64,000 nucleotides of DNA from Hysterangium stoloniferum (taxonomy: Eukaryota; Basidiomycota; Agaricomycetes; Hysterangiales; Hysterangiaceae). Made by a program: the position numbers and the translations under genes. Numbering within the stretch: the stretch's first letter is position 1; the number at the start of each line of letters is the position of its first letter. The notes beneath the pieces are model-generated. The model made no database searches, was not told the origin of the DNA, and was given only the letters and a program-made list of their open reading frames with translations. Shown in pieces: positions 45,496-56,430 of the stretch. The stretch spans positions 1 to 64,000 of the forward strand of contig WHVD01000288.1 of assembly GCA_015178975.1 (NCBI GenBank). Reading direction: 5' to 3'.

Positions 45496-45825
45496 TGCAG
45501 AGGTGTGTCAGAATTTGATTGATAGTATGCCTAGGAGGGTTGTAGCTGTGTTGAAGGCAAAGGGTGGCTATACTAAGTACTAAATATAAGTAGTTTTGTG
45601 GGTCAGAGTGGTCAGCAAAAAAACCCTTCACATGAGTCTCTTGTATATAAATATTTGTAATATATCCATATTTGGAGTTTATGTAATGGCATCATACTTC
45701 CATATTCTAGATATGATAGAGCATATTCACAAATACTTTTGATATCTTTGCATTTTTATTCTTTGAGTTATCAGGGATATAAGTCTGAAGGGTGAAACAT
45801 GCGAAGGGTTTTTTGAGTCACTGTA

Positions 45826-46838
45826 ATGGCTTGGTCTAATGAGGAGTGTCCAAAAGAAATGTTGGTTTCACTCACACTATGCCTGAGTGACTTTGTGAAA
45901 GTACGGCTCAAAGTAACTAAAAATTTATTCATGCGAGCCTTTTCTTCAAGTGGTTGGACCCTCTGGACAAGGCAGGCACTAAATCAATCCTATGTGTACA
46001 TGATATTGATTTATTTTTAGGAATTTTGAGCTTGCAAAACTGCAGGCTAAGCACTATAGACAGAACTTGCGAACTCGAGATGAGTATCAATGGAAATATG
46101 ATGAATGTCATCTTGAGCAGTGGAAGGGCCGGCAACATCACTTTAGTAAAGAGGGTGACCTTGAAAGTAATGTACCACTCAAAGGCCTCATTTAATGTAA
46201 CCAGATTAATGCATCTTCCATTTAGGTCACAGATATGAAATTCATCCACAGCCAGACATGCCGTCAGTAGACATGCATTTTCACATTCACTCTTCAATTA
46301 TATTTTTGGAAACCTTTGTATATGGCCATGAATTGGAGCCAAATGATTTTATATTTCTAAGTGTAACTTCAACAGGAACTGTACAGCCCGGGACACCTAT
46401 CTCTCATGACACAATTCAAAAGTGGCTTGATGAGTTTGTGGAAGGTGCTAATATTGAGCTTGGTATTATGAAATTAATGACACACTGCTTTCGTCGAGGT
46501 GATGCAAAGTATAGGTTCATGTATGTACCTGTAGGTAAGTGTTGGAGTCTTGCAACAATTCGCTGGTGGGGTGGCTGGGCTCAAGGTGAACATGTAATTA
46601 CTTGATTTGATTCTACTTTCAATTCAAGATGCTAATACATTCATATTTCAAGCAAGATACACTAATTCACTATTTCCTGGATGAACTTTATCATTATGAG
46701 GAAGGTCATGGTGACACATTGCATCCTATAAAAGTGGAAAAGGATGCATCCTTTCTCAATGAACATAGCAGTGTGCAAGTGCCAACTCTCATGAGTTGGA
46801 CCCAAATCATCAAGGGAAGCCTTGATGAGTTCTGTTAG
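45826..46838 (+). pseudogene. Crypton-like tyrosine recombinase, C-terminal part
   Basis: This continues 43485-44235. It includes PGTPISHDTIQKWLDEFVEG, then THCFRRGDAKYRFMYVP (HxxR pair), WSLATIRWWGGWAQGEH, a GTAATT...CTAATA...AAG intron at about 46593-46653, and QDTLIHYFLDELYHYEEGHG with the expected catalytic tyrosine. A downstream piece at 46980-47177 (PPGDPKITLHIPK, PHFWMPGLELP) may be a later exon. Frameshifts before 46258 make the gene unlikely to work. Confidence 0.65.
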
Positions 46839-47260
46839 TATTTATACCGAGACCTCCAAATGCTGAGCCACAATTCTGATTGTGCCACCAGTAATAATAT
46901 TTGGCGCTGTGGTGAGCAGAATTCAAATCCAGCACCTCCCCAAATTCATCTTCAATTTGAATCTACTATACCACACCAGGATACCAATGAGACATCTTAT
47001 TCTACATCTACAGGACCACCTGGTGATCCTAAAATAACCTTACATATCCCTAAAATCATCAAGTGTCAAAAGAACAATCTAAGTGATACATACATAGATT
47101 TAATGGCAATGAGGCCACATTTCTGGATGCCTGGCCTCGAGCTTCCAGAGGATTCTCAATACTGTTTAATGCAATAATTGATGATCAGAAAGCAAGGGTC
47201 TGTCCAAGGCCCGCAACAGTAAATACGGCTCTCCAGAATCAAGAGCAAAGGACCAGAATT

Positions 47261-47541
47261 ATTAAAATTATATTTTTAAGACTTGAAGCCACTCAGGCAT
47301 TGCATTTAATCTTAGTAGTGTTAATTAAAACATATATATATTTATCCACCCTATCTTTGTTTGAATAAAAGTCGTGACACGATGACACTTGGTTAGTTAT
47401 GTAATAGTAGTTAATCTTAATCCTATTAAAATTATATTTGTAAAGATTTGAAGCCACTCAGGCATTGCATTTAATCCTAGTATATATTTATCCACCCTAT
47501 CTTTGTTTGAATAAAAGTCATGACATGACGACACTTGTCAG
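47261..47541. repeat. imperfect tandem duplication, ~164-bp period
   Basis: ATTAAAATTATATTT, GAAGCCACTCAGGCATTGC and CACCCTATCTTTGTTTGAAT occur from 47261 and again from 47425. The second unit lacks about 25 bp. Confidence 0.9.
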
Positions 47542-47548
47542 TTAATAG

Positions 47549-48412
47549 TAAGGTAGGCGTCACTTTAGTTCAGCACCTTATGTAATCATATTACTAAGCG
47601 CCAAGAGCGGCCAAATTTGCAAATCAAATTTTTGAAAAATTTATTATGAAGTCAAAAAATGAATTGGAGTTACTATAATGGTACAGGCATATTAATTTGA
47701 GCTTGTTGTACTTGTGCAAGCATGATTGGAGGTAATGTACGATGGCCATGGTATCTTTTGTTGACCCACACAGTCTCCACTCCTGACAGTCCAAGATAAT
47801 AACCTGATATGAACCGGGCAGACCTATTTGCATATCTAGCATGGGAAAACAATGAGATCAGATAGTGGGCAGAAGGATAAGAGAAATACCTTCTGTGAAC
47901 TGTGCAACTGCGTGTTTGCTACTGCACTGCCTATGTAATGTGGCCTGTGATCAAGTGCACAGCTTACTGCACAAGTACATGTGCAGCTATACCCTCTTTT
48001 TCTTAGGAGAATTTTTATATAAGTAAGATAAGTATATATATTTGAATTTAATACAGTTTTCTTTTCCAATTTTAGGCCCTTGAAACAAGGCTGCCCAATA
48101 TATCACGTGATGATTATGTAAGCGGCCAATACTGACACTTGCGAAATTTTGAAAATCTCAGAATCACATGGAAACAAGTTTTTAAGCATTCAGAGACTCA
48201 AAAAAAAAGTCAAAATTTGTAAGTCCTACTACTTGGCAAGGGTGAATTATTTTTCAAGTTTTAAACCTGAGAACTGGAGGAATGGATCCCAACTCCACTT
48301 CCCTGGGCTTTAATTACAGATTATCTATGTTGCAGAAGCACAGAAAGGAGTGCAAGTAGGTCACTTTTTTGCTTACATAAACAGGTGCTGAACTAAAGTG
48401 ACACCTGCCTTA
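47549..48412. mobile_element. 864-bp element with ~40-bp terminal inverted repeats
   Basis: The left end TAAGGTAGGCGTCACTTTAG and the inverted right end TAAGGCAGGTGTCACTTTAG match with few differences through GTTCAGCACCT and TATGTAA. The flanks contain TTAAT on both sides, but no certain target duplication. The interior has no transposase; it is a non-autonomous DNA transposon of unknown superfamily. Confidence 0.8.
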
Positions 48413-48529
48413 ATTAATCTTAATCTCGGATATGGTCAGGATAGTGTGCTTACGTACAGTTTGATGCCACTGCCGCCCAGCACCGCGGGAGCAAATCCCG
48501 TAAATTCAAAGAAATAAGTGAACTCTTAG

Positions 48530-48770
48530 CCAGTGTTCCATGGCTTCCCATTCCCTGCACCGCACAGTCAGGCACCCTCGGCAATTTCTGAAGGCCATAA
48601 TCCAGATGCCTGCCTTTGATCCAGGGTGACCTGGCTCGCAGAAATTCCTCCTACCATCACAGCATGGAATGGGAAGCCATGTAATACTGGCTAAGAGTTC
48701 ACTTATTGAACTTGGGGAAGATGGGACTGTTGATCTGTCTGACTGACAATTGAACCACCTCAATCATAGG
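48530..48770. repeat. foldback repeat family, second copy
   Basis: Outer inverted arms CATGGCTTCCCATTCC (48540) and GGAATGGGAAGCCATG (48665) enclose an inner pair AATTTCTG/CAGAAATT. The inner part GATGCCTGCCTTTGATCCAG and the downstream GGGGAAGATGGGACTGTTGAT match the copy at 37750-38070. Confidence 0.8.
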
Positions 48771-48924
48771 GAGGGAGAGGGGAATGGGATTGACAACATG
48801 ATCTTCAAAAGTAATAATATTTTAAAGTAAGTGTGTGATAAAAATGATGAATGATGCTGCACGAATCTGGCACCACATCACTGGATCTGTCATGGCGCTG
48901 AACCTCTCCTTTGACCCGGAGCTG

Positions 48925-49205
48925 TTGTACGGCGGGGAGTTCGTCCTGGAGGTCCTTGGACATAGGCAGTGGCAGTAGCGGTGCGGCAGCGGAGACAGAG
49001 ATAGAGGCGGCACAACCGCACTCTGGGGCAGTTCATGAGACAACCCTTCTGATATCTTGTGATGAAAGCTCGGATCTGGTGTAGGGCATTGGAGTTTGGC
49101 CTGGAGGTCCTCGGACGCAGGCGGTGGCAGCAGCCGAGATGGAGACGGAGACAGAGGAGGCACGACCGCACTCTGAGGCATTTCATGAGATAATTTTTCC
49201 AAGAT
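48925..49205 (-). repeat. 157-bp tandem duplication, Pro-rich frame
   Basis: CCTGGAGGTCC-TGGACATAGGCAGTGGCAG at 48942 recurs at about 49099. The minus-strand frame reads EDLQAKLQCPTPDPSFHHK and PQSAVVPPLS twice. A related single unit lies at about 61865-61960 and another near 38530-38600, so this is a dispersed family. The gene identity is unknown. Confidence 0.55.
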
Positions 49206-49900
49206 TTTGTGATGAAACTCACCAGTGACACAAACAGCGACGGTGCAGCAACCCTCTCCATCACCAGGAATGGATGTGAAAATATGTCAACACAGGCTGA
49301 GAAGTCTATATTTTTATTAACAGAAATCAATTTTTATATGTTTTGGGAGAAAGCCTTATCAAAGCCACTTGTGAAGGCTGAAAGGTCCAAGGTAGGGTGT
49401 GTTTTGTGGGGAGTGCCACCAGCATGCCCCATATTACTATGCCTTCTTCCAGGTCCAGTGAGATCCATAGCAGCTTGCTCGGCTGAGGAATTGGTCGGTA
49501 ATACAAACGCCGAGTTCTGGCATCCATTCCCGATCCTTTACTTTGCGGGAACATTAATAACACGGTAACGAACAGCTATGTAAAATTTCACTCACAAGTT
49601 CCTCCAAACTAGCCGGAAAAGTGTTTTTTTTCCTTCCCATGCTTATTCGCACAGCCTAATTAGAGGATATATGTGGGACAGAGGGGAAAAAAAAATGATG
49701 CCACTATTTGTATATGATAAGATAAAGGATTTGCCTCCGCCTTTATATTCAACCATCGACCGTTCTTCACTTTTTTGTTAACGAGGAAGGGAAGAATCGG
49801 TTTGCGTGTACTTCCCCATCACGGGGTTTGTGGTGTCTGGCATGATCTTTTTTTATACAGAAGGTTAAATTCGGTTGTACATATTCTTCCAGCTTACCAT
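49206..49900. other. no gene recognised; short inverted match to 61962-62010
   Basis: GAAAGGTCCAAGGTAGGG with GTGTTTTGTGGGGAGTGCCAC at about 49378-49425 is the reverse complement of the sequence just 5' of copy F. No gene is supported. Confidence 0.5.
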
Positions 49901-50240
49901 CTGGAAGACAGTTATGGCCCACGTGAGTCAGGATACGGGAGTCTGGGGGTTCAGAGCGGAAGTAAGTCATGTAGTATCTGGGTTAGTTCTATGGTGCCGG
50001 CAAAGCGTAAAATGATTAGTGTGCCATGAGGTTTGGTGGGTTGCCAGAGACACTCGACTTAATTAAGATGGTAGAAAGATCAAGAAAACGTTTCTGTTTG
50101 TCCTTGTCCTTTTTTGAATCGTATGGCACGTGGGAAAACGGAGCGCTCGGGTTTGGCACTAATTCACATGTCGTGATGCTGAGGAAGAATTGAAACCATT
50201 AAGTCAATCTGAGGGTGTTTGAAAATAAAATCTTCTCATA
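49900..50240 (+). repeat. dispersed repeat R1, copy 4
   Basis: GTGAGTCAGGATACGGGAGT with CTGGGGGTTCAGAGC and AAGTAAGTCA matches 31900-31945. GGTTTGGCACTAATTCACAT with GATGCTGAGGAAGAATTG matches 32060-32095 and the minus-strand copies. Confidence 0.65.
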
Positions 50241-52150
50241 CCCCAAAGAAGGAACCGACTGAGAGATATGTCAATTTAGGTACTGGAAGCCCTGTTGGGT
50301 TATGGTGCACCATGAGAAGGAACCGAAAGGTCTTTGGCACGACAAAAAGTCAAGTAATAATGAAGCATCTTTTCAAACAGCAAACTTTGAAGTCCTGAAA
50401 TTTTTGTACACCGACTCAGACTACAGTTCAAGTCGCATTTCAAGTTGGATCACATCTTGCTAGAATGTATAAATATATGTTCTATACGTATAAACAACTG
50501 CCCGAATCCGGAGCACGAAGATAGTCGGAAAATGAGATGGAGGGGAGCGCGAGACTAATCGTGAGCATCCACTGATCATTGGGAACAGCGGGTGAGTCAT
50601 TGGGAAAATCGTCAGCCGGACTCCTACTGAGTGAATTGCTTTGTTAAGTCGAAGTTGGATTAGGGGAAGAAACGCATGATAGTCGAGAATGTTTGTTGCC
50701 GCTGTTTTAAAACCTCCCGTTATCAATGTCGTCGCCATCCGCGAAGCACACTACACTATCTCTTAATCTTCATTTCCATTACCTACAACAAACAGCAATA
50801 TGATACGCTAGGCTATAATTACATGTTTCAAGACAGTAAGGGAAAGGTTGCACATAGCACGGACAGGTGAGGCAACAATCTTCAAAAATAGCGCGCATCT
50901 TGATCCAAAATATCATGGCTGTCGCATTTGTCAAGAAGCTCCGAATCGCCAAACTCGTCTATGACAGCCTCGTGCGCTCTGCTAGTGGCGCCTCTGAGCG
51001 TCCCAATAATTTGATTCAGGGTGCAATCGTCACGTTTACCATGTCTCTCCCTTAGGTCCAGCCGAAATCGGCAGAGTGATGGCGGATAAACCGGGATCAT
51101 TTTTATGAGAGCTGATGTAAAGCGACAGAGCAGGGAATATCTCCGAATATCAGCTTCCCAATCATACTCTACACGGACAGACTAACTTATTGTATCTTGG
51201 TAAACGAAGAGAAATAGAATATATTTCTATGCAAATTGATCCGAAAGGGATCTTTGTTTTCTGACCGTTGATAAAGGATTTTTATCGGATGCTTCAAGTC
51301 AGTCAACTTGAAATCGAGTGTTGGAGATATCGTCCATTCACTTGCCGAAGTTGAATCTAGAAGCGCATAAAGTCCATTGGCACAAATTTGACATCAAGAA
51401 CGGTTATTCCAATGAACCACGCATTAATATTGAGGTCCGTTTGACACCTAACGAATGGAAACACATACCGGAGGGTTATCAGAAATATGATGAAATATGA
51501 ATGTGGCGTAGCCCAGCACAATCGTAGTTTGAACGGTATTTGCTGTCAATAGATTCAGTTGATGTCTAGTGGAGGATGCAAGTTGGTACCTTTTCAAAAT
51601 TCATTTTTGTTCATGCAAATATTAATGAATAAACTGCATCGAAAACGGCTAAACATACAATTCCATACGCTCTTTGGTATCCAAAGTTACTTGACATATT
51701 TTCAGGGCTGTAGAGAACTGCCCCGAATCTGTCAACCAACAGGATTTGCCGAGTGCAAATGCAAGAGGTAGTAGTATCACTACCACGAGGACATTTTGGC
51801 TTGAGATGGGGCATGCTCTTGTGAAAGCGATCCTAAGCGTTTGGTTATTAGACTAGCAATAATGTGACTGAACCACCTACGATCATCATGCGGGCCGATC
51901 ATAGGCAAGAATTCCAAAAAATTAGTGAAACGAATAAATGATGTGCATGAATGATCAAAGGAAAGTGGAAGAGGGGGAGAAATGGAGTTGGAGAAGGTTC
52001 GGAAAGAAAAAGAGGCAGAGGAGGCCCAGTTGTGGGAGAAAAGAGAGGGTGAGGTATGTAGAAAACTATTAGTTTCTGATAATAGTTTCCAAAAGTGCAA
52101 GGCAGTTTGTCACGGCGTTGCTCTGAGTTAAGCCACAAAGCCACAAGAAG
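50241..52150. other. no gene recognised
   Basis: Unassigned short ORFs only. A plus-strand Glu/Lys-rich frame near 51960-52050 (EKVRKEKEAEEAQLWEKRE) followed by GTATGT could be an exon of a coiled-coil gene like that at 22432, but it is isolated. Confidence 0.4.
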
Positions 52151-52161
52151 CCTCATAATAG

Positions 52162-52286
52162 ACTCAGGACCGTGAAGGGAAGCTAAACTCAGGACCGTGA
52201 AGAGGTGCTAAACTCAGGATCGTGAAGGGAAGCTGAACTCAGGGCCGTGAAAAGAAGCTGAACTCAGGGCCGTGAAGAGAAGCAAA
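52162..52286. repeat. 25-bp tandem repeat, five copies
   Basis: ACTCAGGACCGTGAAGGGAA plus AGCTAA-type variants recur at 52162, 52187, 52212, 52237 and 52262, period exactly 25. Confidence 0.92.
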
Positions 52287-52289
52287 ACT

Positions 52290-52790
52290 CAAATTATCGT
52301 GCTGAAGGGGAGATACGGTACAGAACGCCACGGGCCGGTGTTTGGAGGGACAGGCCTGAGACACCAAACCCATTCTCTCAAGCATAGTGACCTTCACACG
52401 AAGAATGATGTGCCCGGCTTACGCGGGTGACTGGACTCCGGGGCGTCTGTGAGCCAGGCATACCGGTGGATCCTGTTTTCCCGCGGGTACTGCCGGTTGC
52501 ACAGATTGGGAAATACATTGGCGCCGGGACTCTCAACGAATTAGATGGCGGTGTGATTTGACATCAAGATGTATGATGGAGTGTTGGGGGGCCCACCTTC
52601 AACAAGGCCACATATGGAATCTCACGGATAACCGCGGAACGCACTCCTTGGGGGCACGGTGAAGTCTTGCATCATTTTTTGTCCTTCAAATATATAAGAT
52701 TCGATTCGGAACATAATTTCAAATGGCAGTACTCCCTAGCGTTTCTGAGTTGCCCCAGGCAAATGGATAAAAGTTACCTCTCCATCTCAA
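52290..52790 (+). repeat. repeat shared with 32140-32650
   Basis: Blocks are collinear with 32140-32650, including ACTCTCAACGAATTAGAT, TCTTGCATCATTTTTTGTCC and GATTCGATTCGGAACATAAT. In this copy no secreted-family fragment follows. Confidence 0.7.
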
Positions 52791-53004
52791 AGAAAAAGAT
52801 ATCATTATGATGATAAATTACCAGTATCCGCTAGGAGTTCATTATAAAATGAGTCTTCTGCGCAACTACATAGTACTAGCATACGTCAGACAACATAATT
52901 CCCCGTCTATGACTGATCGTGATTTCGTTCCCAAATTTATTAGCCTACTCGCGTGAATACTAACCAAACAATGGAGTCGATGGAATGACATAATGATGAA
53001 AGCG

Positions 53005-53189
53005 TAGTGTCGAGTGCCGCACGATCCCTGGCGTGCCGGGAGTAGTTCGGCACTCAACGTCCAGCTGAGCATATGTAGGATTCGCACGCCTTGTGTTCTC
53101 GTACGACGTCGCTGTCGACCCTCAGTCCTTCCTGTTTTTCTCATCACTGACTTCTGATCCTTATTCCTACATATCTACACATTTAATTT
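53005..53189 (+). repeat. split direct repeat A1
   Basis: It begins TAGTGTCGAGTGCCGCACGA and ends CACATTTAATTT; its copy A2 is at 57767-57951. It includes the probable promoter and leader of the element. Confidence 0.95.
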
Positions 53190-53203
53190 TTAGGGCTCAC
53201 TCG

Positions 53204-54782
53204 ATGACATCTGGGTCCCTACCTCAAGGCGTGTTCGCCCACTTGGGCATCAACCTGAACCCTGAAGGGCACCCACCCCACCCCGAAGCAGGACCGGAAC
53301 CTCCTCTTTCGGCGACAACTGGTATCCCACGTTCCCCAGTCATCGCACATCTCGAGTCCACCAGCAACGATCAGGGAGATCACCAGTCCTCCCCCCCTCA
53401 CGAGATCGATCAACTAGAGGCCCAGATTGCGCAATTGGCTGCACGACGAGACCTATTGTTGGCTCAAGGCAGACCAGATGTCCATGGCAACAGGGTCCTT
53501 TCAGACATCTCACCAGGTGTGATGAGATTATTCACTGACCCGGATATGATCCAGCTGGCCAACATGCGGGCCTCCATGGCTGGCGACACTAGGACCACCA
53601 AGAAGGCAGCAGTCCCTGATATAATTCCAGGATTCAAGGCCAACGCCTTAGAGATCCGTGAGTCCATCTACCTCTCTCTTTGGCCCAATCGGACACAGCC
53701 GCAGCACTCTCGGTGTGCAGCATCATTCAGACAGCTCAGGGGCCGGCCTGTAGGCTGGCACCCCATTACAGACAGTCCACCACAGGGAGGAGCATGAGTT
53801 AAACTGTCATGCGGCTGGCCTGCAGAGTCCCATGGCAGTCTAACGGATGCCAGGCTGTGGACCAGTCATACAGCGCAACCCCCCCCCCCCCCCCCCCCCC
53901 TGTTTTCTGTTGCTTGCTGCACCTTCTATTCATTATTATACCTTGCGTCAAGGGCCAATCAGCTCATTTTTATTGTATCCATTCACAGCCATTCCTCGGA
54001 AGGTAGAGGAAGCCTTTAGGAACCTACATTATGTCCCTTATACAGCCCTCACTACGGAGGCGCGGCGGAAGGCCGAGAGAGGCTTGGAAGAATTCACCTT
54101 CTCGCCTTCAGGCAACATCGTGGCCAAAGGGCTGGACCGCGATAATGAGAGGAACATCTCCATTATTGACTGGCTCTCAGCAGCAGCAGCAGCGGTCGAC
54201 CGTACTAGGATTCACGGGGGTGACACCAGAGCTGATGCGCTTTCGGCCCACCACGCAGTGGTGACAACCATTGCGAAATCCCATAGCTGGGAAGTGGCCA
54301 TGGAATACGATGTGCAACAGCGTGAAGCAGCTGCCCGCAACCCGACCCACGACTTGAGCTGCCTGGACACCAATGCCCTGACAATCATCTCGACACGGGC
54401 AGCACTGCAGGCATCAAGATCCGGCACCACCTCAGTCTCCCCAGTGAAACGCCTCGCGCCAGCTGGGCCACCACCCCTCTCCACGTCTCCCCGAAAGAGG
54501 CCTTGCACAGATGGGGAACGTTCACATTGCTTTCGGTGTGGGACACAGGGGCACTTTCTGGCTGACTGCACAGCAAAACTCACATCAGCAGGGAAGAACA
54601 CTGCCCCAATCACCCGGGATGCCAGAAACAAGCATGCCTTGGCATCCCCCGATGGAAAGCAGTTTTGTTTCAAGTGGGCAACAGGAACACAGTGCCGGTG
54701 GGGTGACACCTGCACCAACGCACACATGTGCAGCATCTGCTTCGAGCCAGACCACGGAGCAGCAGCCTGCAAGCACCTCTGA
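53204..54782 (+). CDS. gag-like protein with CCHC knuckle, one intron
   Basis: The proposed exons are 53204-53657 and 53989-54782 (415 residues); the intron starts GTGAGTCC and ends TTCACAG, and splicing keeps the frame. The start ATG opens MTSGSLPQGVFAHLG. The second exon starts in IPRKVEEAFRNLHYVP, has a helical domain (DWLSAAAAAVDRTRIHGGDT), a zinc knuckle CFRCGTQGHFLADC, and a Cys/His segment CFKWATGTQCRWGDTCTNAH then CSICFEPDHGAAAC. It probably binds element RNA. Without splicing, the first frame ends at 53797 and the second exon lacks a near start. The intron contains a run of 22 C. Confidence 0.75.
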
Positions 54783-54795
54783 CCCAAGAAGGGTC

Positions 54796-56422
54796 ATGAC
54801 GCCGCTTGATCCAATCGAAGCGGCACATACATTAAGTAAATACGGTATACTCGACAGGTGGGACTACGTTATCTCAGGTTTAATCAACAGCTTCGATATT
54901 GGGGTAAAGGACTGCATACTGTGCACTGTCATTTTTCAAAAATCACAAATCCTCTTCATTAGACACGGACTTTATATACAAGTACATAGCGAGCGAACAA
55001 GGGGCTGGACGCTACTCTCGGGGCTTCACCCCAGCAGAGCTAGAGCAGATCATCGGCCCATTTCAGACCTCCCCACTGGGCCTCATCCCAAAACCAAACT
55101 CCAACACTTACCGCCTAATTCAAGACCTTTCCTTTCCTCGGGGAGACCCAGAATACCCTTCCATAAACAGTGGGATAAATTCAGACGACTTCCCCACAGA
55201 GTGGGGCACCTTTGCGGACGCCGCAACACTAATCTTATCCTTACCGGATGGCGGCGTAGCAGCCACATTCGACATCTCTGCCGCATACAGAGTGACTCCC
55301 ATAAGACCAGATCAACAGAACGCTTGCTGCATTTCGTGGGACGGCTTGGTATACGTCGACCGAGCAGTAGCATTTGGTCTGGCCTCCAGCGCTGGAGTTT
55401 TTGGCAGCATTGCAGATATGCTAATAGCGCTGTATCGGAAGGCAGGCTTCGGAAGGCTACTCAAATGGGTGGACGACTTCCTAGCCATTCGCCTTCCAGG
55501 TGAGATTTGGACAGAAGAGGACTTCATCACCTTGTCCGCCCAATTCGGGGTCCCATGGAGCAGAAGCAAAACACGACCTTTTGCAACAGTGCAGAAGTAC
55601 ATCGGCTTCCTATGGGACTTGAAATCCAAGACAGTTGCTGTGCCACCAGAGAAGCTACACGCAACCCTCACCTTGATCGCGCAGTGGATGGCAGAGGGCA
55701 CGCAGTTCTCGGCAAACGATGTGGAGAAGCTACATGGGAAACTGGTGCACTTGTCGGCCATCTTCCCATGGATCAGGCCCTTTCTCCGGTCCATCGCGGC
55801 ATTTGCAAGCGGTTTTCATTCTCGCAGAGCACACCTACTGCCAACCCCGTCAGTACGAGCGGATCTCTCCTGGATCCAGTACATACTCCGGCATCTGCCA
55901 AACGAACTCCCAATTCCATCGCCCAACGTAGTAGACATCGGCTGGTGGGGAGATGCCAGCTCATCCTATGGGATAGGCGTCATCGTCGACTGCCATTGGG
56001 CCGCCTGGAAATGGGCTCCCAATTTCAAAGTCGGCCCTCGCTGCGAATGCGATATTGGGTGGGCAGAAGCGGTAGCAGTAGAGCTGGGCCTGAGATTGGC
56101 ACTGCAGAACGGCTTGCTGCACCATCAACTCCCTTCTCATTCAACGTTCTTGGTGCGCTCCGACAACAGTGGGGTAGTCGCCGTTATAAACAAAGGTCGT
56201 TCCCGCAGCAAGGAGACAAACAAGGTCCTAAAAGAGATTTACCGCCTACTAGCCACCCACCGAATACATTTGAAAGCCATTTACATACCCTCAAGAGACA
56301 ATGTGTCGGACGCCCTCTCGCGAGGTCACATCACCGAATTTCTCAGGGGTTTCCCGAAGGCAAACACCCACGCTGAGATGGATATTCCCATCCATTTGCG
56401 TCATCGGATCCAATCATCGTAG
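54796..56422 (+). CDS. reverse transcriptase and RNase H of the DIRS-order element
   Basis: ATG at 54796 opens MTPLDPIEAAHTL. At about 54940 the frame must move by +1 to enter the main ORF. The RT runs from FIYKYIASEQGAGRYSRGF through IPKPNSNTYRLIQDLSFPRG, TFDISAAYRVTPI and the active site WVDDFLAIR (V-D-D). RNase H follows: GWWGDASSSYGIGVIVDCHW, AEAVAVELGL, VRSDNSGVVAVINKG and YIPSRDNVSDALSRGH, with D-E-D-D positions present. The long ORF from the shift to the stop is intact. The shift could be programmed frameshifting or one inactivating 1-nt change in a T5-C-A5 tract. Confidence 0.85.
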
Positions 56423-56430
56423 CACCAGCA

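Larger units (their letters stand above)
44236..45823 (+). mobile_element. Tc1/mariner element with ~210-bp inverted repeats
   Basis: TA target duplications lie at 44234-44235 and 45824-45825. Both ends begin CAGTGACTCAAAAAACCCTT. The inverted similarity continues for about 210 bp on each side, to CATGCGAAGGGTTTTTTTG at 44426-44444 and the matching end near 45620. The interior encodes a broken DDE transposase. The element sits in the Crypton-like recombinase gene. Confidence 0.9.

Noticed and set aside
54212..54787. 191-codon minus-strand ORF
   Set aside because: It is the antisense shadow of the gag second exon; it has no own motif.
55507..56376. 289-codon plus-strand ORF
   Set aside because: It overlaps RT-RNase H in another frame; the catalytic motifs are all in the frame ending at 56422.
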